This document shows positions 1 through 5,077 of a stretch of 5,097 bases of DNA, one piece after another (the first letter of the stretch is position 1; every line of letters begins with the position of its first letter). This DNA comes from Caulobacteraceae bacterium. Its GTDB lineage: Bacteria > Pseudomonadota > Alphaproteobacteria > Caulobacterales > Caulobacteraceae. The position numbers and the translations under genes were made by a program. Where the stretch lies: assembly GCA_030151985.1 (NCBI GenBank), contig JASLDZ010000157.1, positions 1 to 5,097 on the forward strand, in the 5' to 3' direction. Under the pieces are notes generated by a model. It had not been told where the DNA came from. It saw only the letters and a list, made by a program, of their open reading frames with translations, and ran no database searches.

Positions 1-1
1 C

Positions 2-49
2 GTGGCGCTCCGGCGCCGCATGCCCTTCCTGGGCGTTTCCTCCCTATGA
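2..49 (+). CDS. Possible 3' end of an upstream gene (partial)
   Basis: One + strand frame is open from the window edge and stops with TGA at 47-49, five bases before the terminator hairpin that begins at 54. The 15 visible residues end in MPFLGVSSL. Nearly all third codon positions are G or C, as in the real genes of this window. A stop codon just ahead of a Rho-independent terminator is what the end of a + strand gene should look like. The fragment is too short to identify, and at this base composition an open stretch of 15 codons is weak evidence alone. The other two + frames stay open through the terminator, which makes them less likely. Confidence 0.4.
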   Translation: MALRRRMPFLGVSSL

Positions 50-53
50 ACTC

Positions 54-83
54 AAAGCCGCTCCTCCGGGGGCGGCTTTTTTT
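54..83 (+). terminator. Rho-independent terminator with UNCG-type loop
   Basis: An 11-bp stem pairs 54-64 with 69-79, with one G-U wobble (62/71). It is closed by C64-G69 around the tetraloop TCCG, a stable UNCG-class loop. Seven T residues follow the G/C part of the stem (77-83). The long T tract lies on the + strand side, so it should end a transcript arriving from the left edge. Read on the - strand the hairpin is followed by only three T, so it could act as a weaker terminator for the convergent phaR-side transcript that ends near 97. Confidence 0.9.
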
Positions 84-96
84 CTGGCCTTGGCCC

Positions 97-186
97 TCAG
101 CCCAGCGCGGTGAAGATGAGCGCCACGACGAGCACGTCGAAGGCGCGGGCGAGGTCGAACAGGCGGGCGGGGCGGGCGCGGGTCAT
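97..186 (-). CDS. Small ORF, 29 aa, hydrophobic C-terminus
   Basis: The ATG at 186 opens a 29-codon frame ending in TGA at 99-97. The N-terminal half is basic (MTRARPARLFDLAR). The C-terminal half is a hydrophobic run, FDVLVVALIFTALG, long enough for a short membrane-inserted or amphipathic helix. All 29 sense codons end in G or C, matching coding sequence here. A weak Shine-Dalgarno AAGG lies 7 bases before the ATG. The ORF starts 29 bases after the stop of the 71-codon ORF, so the two may be co-transcribed downstream of phaR. The frame also stays open far upstream, so a longer or frameshifted product is possible. I do not recognise the protein. A small membrane protein is a guess from composition, and a chance ORF cannot be excluded. 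Confidence 0.45.
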   Translation of the reverse strand: MTRARPARLFDLARAFDVLVVALIFTALG

Positions 187-215
187 GGCCGCGCCTTGCA
201 AGAAGCGGGCCGGCG

Positions 216-431
216 TCAGAGCCTCGCGCGCACCAGAAGGCCGGGTTCGGGGCGGCGGTCGTGCTCGCCCGACCACTGCGCCTCGCCGTAGGCGCCCTTC
301 GCCCGCGCGAGGGCGGAGGCGCCGGCCTTGAGCCCGCGGCGAGTCTCGACCTGGGCCGCCAGGAGCGCGTCGCCGGGGCCGGCCCTGCGGGACGGGGAGG
401 CGGGAGGGGCGGGCGTGTCGGATCGGGTCAT
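216..431 (-). CDS. Hypothetical protein, 71 aa
   Basis: This frame runs from ATG at 431 to TGA at 218-216, beginning 51 bases after the phaR stop on the same strand. A good Shine-Dalgarno (GAAGG) sits 8 bases before the ATG. About nine in ten codons end in G or C. The product has a Pro/Ser/Ala-rich start (residues 1-20) and a predicted helical middle (roughly 21-52, DALLAAQVETRRGL onward). The tail is charged and Arg-rich, ending in LLVRARL. There is no signal peptide, transmembrane segment, cysteine pair or motif that I recognise. Position and spacing fit a phaR operon member, but nothing links it functionally to PHB metabolism. It could be a lineage-restricted small protein. An overlapping open frame on the same strand (97-678) is judged a GC artefact. 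Confidence 0.55.
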   Translation of the reverse strand: MTRSDTPAPPASPSRRAGPGDALLAAQVETRRGLKAGASALARAKGAYGEAQWSGEHDRRPEPGLLVRARL

Positions 432-482
432 GCGCGGGGCCTTCGACCCCCGCCGCGCAAGCCGGGCGCCAGGACCTCGCGC

Positions 483-1127
483 TCAGCCCTTGTCGGCGAG
501 TTTGGCGAGCTGCGCCTGCATCTCCTCCATCCGCCGCTTCAGGTCCGACAGGTCGTCGGCGGGCGGGGAGGCGGGCACCGGCGGCGGCTCGGGCTCGGGC
601 GTACGGTATCCGTAGGGGGTGAAGATCTTCATCGCCCGGTCGAACAGGGCGAGGTTGGCGCGCACCTGCTCCTCCCACAGGTTGGCGCCGGGCGCGACGC
701 CGCCCACCTTGCCGAACTCCGCCGCCAGCCGCTCCTGCTGGCGGGCGAAGGCGTCGAGACTGGCCTCCAGGTAGCTCGGCACGAAGCTCTGCATCTGGTC
801 GCCGTAGAGGCGGATCAGCTGGCGCAGGAACTGGACGGGCAGCAGGTTCTGCCCGCGGCTCTCCTCCTCGAAGATGATCTGGGTCAGGACCTGCCGGGTG
901 ATGTCGTCGTTGGTCTTGGCGTCGTAGACCACGAAGTCGGTCCCCTGCCGCACCATGTCGGCCAGGTGGTCCAGCGTGACGTAGGTCGAGGAGGCGGTGT
1001 TGTAGAGCCGCCGGTTGGCGTACTTCTTGATCACCACCTTGGCGCCCGGCGCCTCCGCCGCTTCGGCGCGCGGGGACGGCGGGGCCTCTGCGTTCGGGTC
1101 CTGAGGCGCGTCGTCGGCCACGGCCAT
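483..1127 (-). CDS. phaR: PhaR, polyhydroxybutyrate synthesis repressor
   Basis: PhaR proteins bind both DNA and PHB. Where studied (Paracoccus, Rhodobacter) they repress phasin and pha genes until polymer forms and titrates the repressor; the rhizobial homologue is AniA. The protein is 214 aa. Residues 30-81 are the hallmark PHB accumulation regulator DNA-binding domain, beginning VVIKKYANRRLYNT and continuing with TYVTLDHLADMV and DFVVYDAKTNDDIT. Residues about 82-170 form the second conserved block, including LTQIIFEEESRGQNLLP and FVPSYLEASL. A Pro/Glu-rich linker (176-190) leads to a heptad-like C-terminal helix (192-212) that could mediate oligomerisation. The first 29 residues are an Ala/Pro/Glu-rich leader before the conserved domain. 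The ATG at 1127 is chosen because GAAGGA (1137-1142) lies 9 bases upstream; the longer open frame reaching 1502 runs antisense to phaA and lacks support. Divergent to phaAB, so it probably controls that intergenic region and itself (inference). Confidence 0.95.
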   Translation of the reverse strand: MAVADDAPQDPNAEAPPSPRAEAAEAPGAKVVIKKYANRRLYNTASSTYVTLDHLADMVRQGTDFVVYDAKTNDDITRQVLTQIIFEEESRGQNLLPVQFLRQLIRLYGDQMQSFVPSYLEASLDAFARQQERLAAEFGKVGGVAPGANLWEEQVRANLALFDRAMKIFTPYGYRTPEPEPPPVPASPPADDLSDLKRRMEEMQAQLAKLADKG

Positions 1128-1149
1128 GCGGGCGGTTCCTTCGTCTTCT

Positions 1150-1158
1150 TGCACCGCA
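1150..1158 (-). promoter_or_regulatory. Candidate PhaR operator (TGC repeat)
   Basis: On the - strand this reads TGCGGTGCA, two TGC triplets two bases apart. It sits between the possible phaR -10 (1158-1163) and the phaR Shine-Dalgarno (1137-1142). PhaR of Paracoccus and Rhodobacter is known to bind TGC-rich sequences, so a site here would suit autorepression. The match is short and TGC is common in GC-rich DNA, so this is a candidate only. Confidence 0.25.
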
Positions 1159-1272
1159 CTATCGCGCCTTACGGGCGGCCGCGCCAGCGACGACCCGAGG
1201 TCGTAGCCGGGAGCGGGGTTGCGCGCGCGGGCGCCCCCGGTCCAAGCTCGCGCCCACGCCTTCCCGCCGCCC

Positions 1273-1278
1273 AAGGAG
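1273..1278 (+). promoter_or_regulatory. phaA ribosome binding site (fixes the start)
   Basis: AAGGAG, a near-perfect Shine-Dalgarno, lies 6 bases before the ATG at 1285. It rules in that ATG over an in-frame ATG at 1219, whose extra 22 residues (Arg/Ala/Pro-rich) have no counterpart in thiolases. Confidence 0.9.
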
Positions 1279-1284
1279 CCCGCC

Positions 1285-2463
1285 ATGGCCGCGCCCGACA
1301 TCGTCATCGCTTCGGCCGCCCGCACCCCGGTCGGCAGCTTCAACGGCGCGCTCGCCTCGCTCGCCGCCAGCGAGCTGGGCTCGGTGGCGATCCGGGCCGC
1401 GCTGGAGCGGGCGGGCGTCTCGCCCGACGAGGTGGACGAGGTGATCCTCGGCCAGGTGCTGCAGGCGGGCGCGGGCCAGGGCCCGGCGCGCCAGGCGAGC
1501 ATGGGCGCCGGGGTGCGGCAGGAGGCGCCCGCGTGGAGCCTGAACCAGCTCTGCGGCTCGGGCCTGCGCGCCGTGGCGCTCGCCTACCAGCAGGTGGCGG
1601 GGGGCGACGCGAAGATCGTGGTCGCGGGCGGGCAGGAGAGCATGAGCAAGGCCCCGCACGCCGCCCACCTGCGCGACGGCAAGAAGATGGGCGACCTGCA
1701 GTTCGTCGACACCATGATCAAGGACGGGCTGTGGGACGCCTTCCACGGCTACCACATGGGCACGACCGCCGAGAACATCGCCGAACGCTGGCAGATCACC
1801 CGCGAGGACCAGGACCGCTTCGCCGTCTCCAGCCAGAACCGCGCGGAGGGCGCCCGCGGCTCGGGCCGCTTCAAGGACGAGATCGCGCCGGTGACCATCA
1901 AGGGCCGCAAGGGCGAGACCGTGGTGAGCGACGACGAGTACATCCGCGCGGGCGCCACCTACGAGGCCATGGCCGGGCTCAAGCCCGCGTTCGACAAGGC
2001 GGGCTCGGTGACGGCCGCCAACGCGTCGGGCCTGAACGACGGGGCCGCCGCGCTGGTGGTGATGACGGCCGATGAGGCGGCCCGGCGAGGGATCACGCCG
2101 CTGGCGCGCATCGCGTCGTGGGCCAACGCGGGGGTGGACCCGGCGATCATGGGCACCGGCCCCATCCCGGCCAGCCGCAAGGCGCTGGAGAAGGCGGGCT
2201 GGAGCGTCGGCGACCTCGACCTCGTCGAGTCCAACGAGGCCTTCGCCGCCCAGTCGCTGTGCGTGGTGCGCGAGTTGGGCCTCAACCCGGAGAAGACCAA
2301 CGTCAACGGCGGCGCCATCGCCATCGGCCACCCGATCGGCGCGTCCGGCGCGCGCATCCTGACCACGCTCCTGCACGAGATGGGCAAGCGCGACGCCAAG
2401 AAGGGCCTCGCCACGCTGTGCGTCGGCGGGGGCATGGGCGTGGCGGTGTGCGTGGAGCGGTGA
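1285..2463 (+). CDS. phaA: PhaA, acetyl-CoA C-acetyltransferase (beta-ketothiolase)
   Basis: This cytoplasmic biosynthetic thiolase condenses two acetyl-CoA to acetoacetyl-CoA, the first step of PHB synthesis. The product is 392 aa, the normal family length. The start IVIASAARTPVGSFNG is typical. The acylated nucleophile is Cys90 in NQLCGSG. Asn317 in SNEAF, His349 in GHPIGASGAR and Cys379 in the GGG-containing C-terminal signature complete the active site. These residues align one position beyond those of the well-studied Zoogloea enzyme (Cys89, His348, Cys378). The lid segment HMGTTAENIA and the GLNDGAAA motif are also intact, so the enzyme should be active. It is the first gene of a phaAB pair, 72 bases ahead of phaB. 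A degradative or general thiolase (atoB-like) is the alternative name; adjacency to phaB and phaR favours PhaA. Confidence 0.97.
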   Translation: MAAPDIVIASAARTPVGSFNGALASLAASELGSVAIRAALERAGVSPDEVDEVILGQVLQAGAGQGPARQASMGAGVRQEAPAWSLNQLCGSGLRAVALAYQQVAGGDAKIVVAGGQESMSKAPHAAHLRDGKKMGDLQFVDTMIKDGLWDAFHGYHMGTTAENIAERWQITREDQDRFAVSSQNRAEGARGSGRFKDEIAPVTIKGRKGETVVSDDEYIRAGATYEAMAGLKPAFDKAGSVTAANASGLNDGAAALVVMTADEAARRGITPLARIASWANAGVDPAIMGTGPIPASRKALEKAGWSVGDLDLVESNEAFAAQSLCVVRELGLNPEKTNVNGGAIAIGHPIGASGARILTTLLHEMGKRDAKKGLATLCVGGGMGVAVCVER

Positions 2464-2516
2464 GCCTCCGTCACACTTGAACGTTAGCGGGATGGAGGCC
2501 GGGCGGCAGACCCGGC
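2464..2516 (+). other. phaA-phaB intercistronic inverted repeats
   Basis: The gap between phaA and phaB holds two overlapping pairing options. One is GCCTCC (2464-2469) with GGAGGC (2494-2499), with a 24-base loop. The other is a 6-bp all-G/C stem GCCGGG (2498-2503) with CCCGGC (2511-2516), with a 7-base loop. Neither is followed by a T tract, so they are not Rho-independent terminators. They could affect mRNA processing or stability between the two cistrons, but short stems are frequent at this base composition. Confidence 0.3.
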
Positions 2517-2535
2517 GGACAAGGGAGAGACACGG

Positions 2536-3261
2536 ATGGCCAGGGTCGCGCTCGTTACGGGCGGCACGCGGGGGATCGGGCGGGGGATCGTGGAGCGGCT
2601 GGTGGCCGACGGCTTCACCGTCGCCGCGGGCTACTCCGGCAACGAGGACGCGGCGCAGGCCTGCGCCAAGGAGCTCGGCGTCCACGTGGTCAAGGGCAAC
2701 GTCGGCGACTTCGACGACGCCAAGCGCGCGGTCGAGCAGGTGGAGGCCAACCTCGGCCCCATTGACGTCCTGGTGAACAACGCCGGCATCACCCGCGACG
2801 CCATGCTGCACAAGATGACCCAGCAGCAGTGGAACGAGGTGATCTTCGTCAACCTCGCCTCCCTCTTCAACATGAGCCGCAACGTGATCGAGGGCATGCG
2901 CGAGCGGGGCTACGGCCGGATCATCAACATCAGCTCCATCAACGGCCAGAAGGGGCAGATGGGGCAGACCAACTACTCCGCCGCCAAGGCGGGCGTGATC
3001 GGCTTCACCAAGGCGCTGGCGCAGGAGACCGCCGCCAAGGGCATCACCGTCAACGCCGTCGCGCCCGGATATATCGACACGGACATGATGAGCGGCATCC
3101 CCGAGAAGGTGCTGACCTCGATCGTCGGCCAAATCCCCGTGGGGCGGCTCGGCAAGGCCGAGGAGATCGCCGCCTGCGTCGCCTTCCTGGCGCGCGAGGA
3201 CTCCGCCTTCATCACGGGGGCGACCATCACGGCGAACGGCGGCCAGTTCTTCGCCGGCTGA
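2536..3261 (+). CDS. phaB: PhaB, NADPH-dependent acetoacetyl-CoA reductase
   Basis: PhaB reduces acetoacetyl-CoA to (R)-3-hydroxybutyryl-CoA, the PHB monomer. The protein is a 241-aa classical short-chain dehydrogenase. It has the nucleotide-binding TGGTRGIG at 8-15, NNAG at 81-84, structural Asn106 and the catalytic Ser134-Tyr147-Lys151 (YSAAK). The PhaB-type substrate loop NGQKGQMGQTNYS lies at 136-148. PGYIDTDM follows at 177-184. Ralstonia PhaB has Phe where this protein has Met142, a substitution I believe is common in alphaproteobacteria. The ATG at 2536 is preceded by AAGGGAGA (2521-2528). The gene most resembles FabG among alternatives, but the QKGQ-GQ-NYS loop and the position behind phaA favour PhaB. 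It is probably co-transcribed with phaA, as no terminator separates them. Confidence 0.96.
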   Translation: MARVALVTGGTRGIGRGIVERLVADGFTVAAGYSGNEDAAQACAKELGVHVVKGNVGDFDDAKRAVEQVEANLGPIDVLVNNAGITRDAMLHKMTQQQWNEVIFVNLASLFNMSRNVIEGMRERGYGRIINISSINGQKGQMGQTNYSAAKAGVIGFTKALAQETAAKGITVNAVAPGYIDTDMMSGIPEKVLTSIVGQIPVGRLGKAEEIAACVAFLAREDSAFITGATITANGGQFFAG

Positions 3262-3268
3262 GGTCTTC

Positions 3269-3323
3269 GCGGCGGTGATGCGGCCGCGCAACGGTCGCGT
3301 GGCCGCCTCGCCCGCACCGCCGC
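3269..3323. other. Long GC-rich dyad after phaB, possible transcript 3' structure
   Basis: A perfect 9-bp outer stem pairs GCGGCGGTG (3269-3277) with CACCGCCGC (3315-3323). Inside it a second stem pairs GCGGCC (3280-3285) with GGCCGC (3301-3306), and GCG (3286-3288) can pair further with CGC (3296-3298). The structure starts 8 bases after the phaB stop. It has no downstream T tract, so it is not a standard Rho-independent terminator. It may protect the phaAB mRNA 3' end or assist Rho-dependent termination. A protein-binding dyad ahead of the next gene is also possible. Confidence 0.45.
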
Positions 3324-3365
3324 ACCGCCCGAAAAGCGCCCGCTTCCCCCGGCACTCCCGCAGCC

Positions 3366-4256
3366 ATGGTTGAAGCCCTCCGACGCGTGTCCGCAGGGGT
3401 CGCGCTAGCGGCCTTTTGCGGCCTCGCGCCGGCCATGGCGGGGCAGGGCGCCCCCGGTCAGCCGTCGGGCCGGCCCGGTCAGCCGTTCGGCGCCGGCGGG
3501 TCCATCGTCCGCATCGGTCCCGGCGCCCTGCGCGGCGACCCGGCGACGGCCCACCCGGCGCTCCGCGGGCCGCAGAGCCTGGGCGAGGCGCTGTTCGGCG
3601 ACCGCACCGCCGCTCGCCCGCTGCTGGGTCCCGCGCCCGGCCGCTACGCCGCCGACCCCGGCCACGCCTTCGTGCTCGACCGGCAGAGCCGGGACGTGGC
3701 GCTGGTCCGCTTCGAGGACAGCCCGGAGGTCTGGGCGCTGACCGCCGCGCCGGGTCCGCGGGGCGACATCATTTTCAAGAACGACGTGGGCGAGCCCGTG
3801 CTGCGCGCGACCCGGATGGGCGGGCTGACCCTGTTCAGCGCCGACCGGCCGGAGGGCGAGGCCGCCGCCCAGGTCAGCGCCGGCGCGACCCTGAGGGTGC
3901 CGACCAGCATCGGGCCGCAGGCGCTGATCCAGGCGCTCGCCCAGGCCTCGGCCCGCGCCAGCCGCGCCGCCCAGCACCTGATCGCCTTCGAGGCGCCCGA
4001 CGTGACCGCCAGCACCGACTGGGTGTTCGCCGACGCCGCCTGGGTGGCCTCGGAAGGCTTCGTGCGCGCCGCCGCCCGCGCCGGAGGGTCCGGCCGGGGC
4101 TTCGTGGCGCGTGTGCTCGCGGTGCGCTTCATCTCGGGCGCCGCGCCGGACGTGACCGCCCAGGGGACGGTGCTGCGGATCACCGTCGCGCCCGACCGCG
4201 GCCCGGCCGGGCGCCCCTCCTCGCAGCGGGTGGCCACCAAGCTGGCGGCGCGCTGA
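3366..4256 (+). CDS. Exported protein of unknown function (DUF4908-like?)
   Basis: The 296-aa product starts with a Sec-type signal peptide: basic MVEALRR, a hydrophobic stretch at about 8-22, and an AMA site predicting cleavage after Ala25. Cys18 follows Phe, so there is no proper lipobox. Residues 26-42 are a Gly/Pro/Gln-rich low-complexity segment with two PGQP repeats. The rest looks like a soluble periplasmic or secreted domain, with blocks FVLDRQSRDVALVRFEDSP, GDIIFKNDVGEPVLRATRMG and DWVFADAAWVASEGFVRAAA. From memory this resembles the uncharacterised DUF4908 family of Caulobacter-type bacteria; that is unverified. No catalytic motif or second membrane segment is visible. No clear Shine-Dalgarno precedes the ATG, so the start could differ or the mRNA could be leaderless; a GTG at 3387 is in frame but would remove the basic n-region. 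The gene lies 104 bases after phaB and converges on gloB. A role in PHB metabolism is not indicated. Confidence 0.8.
   Translation: MVEALRRVSAGVALAAFCGLAPAMAGQGAPGQPSGRPGQPFGAGGSIVRIGPGALRGDPATAHPALRGPQSLGEALFGDRTAARPLLGPAPGRYAADPGHAFVLDRQSRDVALVRFEDSPEVWALTAAPGPRGDIIFKNDVGEPVLRATRMGGLTLFSADRPEGEAAAQVSAGATLRVPTSIGPQALIQALAQASARASRAAQHLIAFEAPDVTASTDWVFADAAWVASEGFVRAAARAGGSGRGFVARVLAVRFISGAAPDVTAQGTVLRITVAPDRGPAGRPSSQRVATKLAAR
3453..3486 (+). repeat. 13-bp direct repeat, 21-bp period, inside the exported protein gene
   Basis: CCCGGTCAGCCGT occurs at 3453-3465 and again at 3474-3486. The period is exactly seven codons and encodes PGQPSGR then PGQPFGA just after the predicted signal peptide cleavage site. 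It looks like an in-frame tandem duplication in the low-complexity linker, where copy number could vary without breaking the frame. Confidence 0.8.
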
Positions 4257-4273
4257 GGGCGGTCCGGCTCAGC
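4252..4273. other. Short dyad spanning two convergent stop codons
   Basis: GCTGAG (4252-4257) and CTCAGC (4268-4273) form a 6-bp inverted repeat with a 10-base centre; each arm contains the TGA stop of one of the convergent genes. No T tract flanks it on either strand, so it is not a recognisable terminator. The symmetry partly follows from both genes ending in a GC-rich codon before TGA. Confidence 0.3.
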
Positions 4274-5009
4274 CCTTGAAGGCGTCCTTGGCGGCGCGGA
4301 CGGCGGCGAAGGCGGCGGCGGGGGCGAGCTCCGGGTGCAGCAGGGGCGCGCGGAGCATCGGGTTGGTCGCGCGCTCCTGGCCGATCGTGGTCGGCACGGT
4401 GGGGCGGCCCGCCTCCCGCTCGGCGAACACCGCCTTCGCCCGTTCCGCGACCGCCGGGTCGGGATCGATCGAGACGGCGAAGCGGGCGTTGGCGGCGGTG
4501 TACTCGTGCGCGCACCACACCACCGTCTCCGGCGGCAGGGCGGCGAGCCGGCCGAGGCTCTCCCACATCTGCTCGGGGCTTCCCTCGAACAGCCGTCCGC
4601 AGCCGAGCGCGAACAGGGTGTCGCCCACGAACGCCGCGCCTCCGCCGACGTAGCTGACGTGTCCGAGCGTATGGCCGCCCGTCTCCACCACCGTGAAGCG
4701 GGTCTGCCCCAGCTCCACCACGTCGCCGCCCGCCACCACCCGATCCGGCGCGAAGACGCGCGCCACCTCGGCCGGGCCGACCACCTGGGCGCCGGTGGCG
4801 GCCTTGATGGCGGCGTTCCCCTGGGTGTGGTCGGGATGCCAGTGGGTGTTGAGCACGAGGTCGATCCCCCAGCCGGCGGCGCGCGCGTCGGCGAGCACCG
4901 CCTCGCCGTCCGGCGCGTCGACCGTGGCCACGACGCCCGTGGCCGCGTCGCGGACGAGGAAGCCGTAGTTGTCCTGCAGGCAGGGGAAGAGGCGGACCTC
5001 GAGGGGCAT
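4269..5009 (-). CDS. gloB: GloB, hydroxyacylglutathione hydrolase (glyoxalase II)
   Basis: Glyoxalase II hydrolyses S-D-lactoylglutathione to D-lactate and glutathione, the second step of methylglyoxal detoxification in the cytoplasm. The 246-aa product carries the metallo-beta-lactamase fold signature THWHPDH (His56, His58, Asp60, His61). Further metal ligands are His113 (GGHTLGH), Asp130 (FVGDTLFALGCGRLFEG) and His168 (WCAHEYT), giving a complete dinuclear site. The C-terminal glyoxalase II domain (about 169-246) includes the ATNPMLR segment. The usual TPGHT reads TGGHT here (residues 110-114), not a ligand change. The ATG at 5009 follows CGGAG with 8 bases spacing, and the N-terminus (FPCLQDNYGFLV) is typical. 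The gene is divergent from the next gene and its stop lies 12 bases from that of the convergent exported-protein gene. Confidence 0.96.
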   Translation of the reverse strand: MPLEVRLFPCLQDNYGFLVRDAATGVVATVDAPDGEAVLADARAAGWGIDLVLNTHWHPDHTQGNAAIKAATGAQVVGPAEVARVFAPDRVVAGGDVVELGQTRFTVVETGGHTLGHVSYVGGGAAFVGDTLFALGCGRLFEGSPEQMWESLGRLAALPPETVVWCAHEYTAANARFAVSIDPDPAVAERAKAVFAEREAGRPTVPTTIGQERATNPMLRAPLLHPELAPAAAFAAVRAAKDAFKG

Positions 5010-5077
5010 CGTGAGGGCTCCGGTTCGGGCGGCGCGAGTCGTGGCCTATAAGGCGGGTCGGACCGCGAGGGACAAGC
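5010..5077. promoter_or_regulatory. Divergent gloB / downstream gene promoter region
   Basis: The 68-bp gap must serve gloB leftward and the gene at 5078 rightward. A TATAAG at 5047-5052 matches five of six bases of the -10 consensus on the + strand and would place a start site about 20 bases before the ATG at 5078; its -35 is poor. It lies within an 11-base dyad GCCT-ATA-AGGC (5044-5054). On the - strand the same AT-rich core offers TTATAG, with TTGTCC (5075-5070) as a possible -35, so the two promoters may overlap. Confidence 0.4.

Larger units (their letters stand above)
1128..1284. promoter_or_regulatory. Divergent phaR / phaAB intergenic control region
   Basis: This 157-bp gap must hold the start signals for both phaR (leftward) and phaAB (rightward). 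For phaR, a -10-like GATAGT lies on the - strand at 1163-1158, about 30 bases before the ATG, with only a poor -35 candidate near 1181-1186. For phaA, a TTGCGC at 1219-1224 is the best -35-like element, and no convincing -10 is visible. Neither assignment is strong, as is usual for GC-rich alphaproteobacterial promoters. The region is a likely target of PhaR because the regulator gene is divergent from the pathway genes. Confidence 0.5.

Noticed and set aside
97..678. A 193-codon - strand frame extending the 29-codon ORF upstream.
   Set aside because: Most of it overlaps the phaR C-terminus and the 71-codon ORF in another frame, and it lacks a supported start; only the part after 186 stands free.
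1219..1284. An upstream ATG (1219) giving phaA 22 extra residues.
   Set aside because: It has no matching ribosome binding site, and thiolases start at the MAAPDIVIASAARTP position, which follows AAGGAG.
261..2075. A 604-codon open frame on the + strand running over phaR (antisense) and into phaA out of frame.
   Set aside because: Its translation is Arg/Gly/Ala-rich with no domain, and both overlapped genes are certain from conserved motifs.
2464..2516. Terminator between phaA and phaB.
   Set aside because: The stems are short and no T tract follows them, and phaB starts soon after with its own ribosome binding site, so read-through is expected.
1159..3291. A 710-codon open frame on the - strand covering phaA and phaB in antisense.
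   Set aside because: Stop codons are rare at this base composition. The translation is low-complexity (Gly/Ala/Arg/His/Val/Leu) and overlaps two unmistakable genes, so it is a shadow frame.
3366..3425. Lipoprotein signal in the exported protein (Cys18).
   Set aside because: The residue before the cysteine is Phe, not Gly/Ala/Ser, so the lipobox fails; cleavage after AMA (Ala25) fits better.
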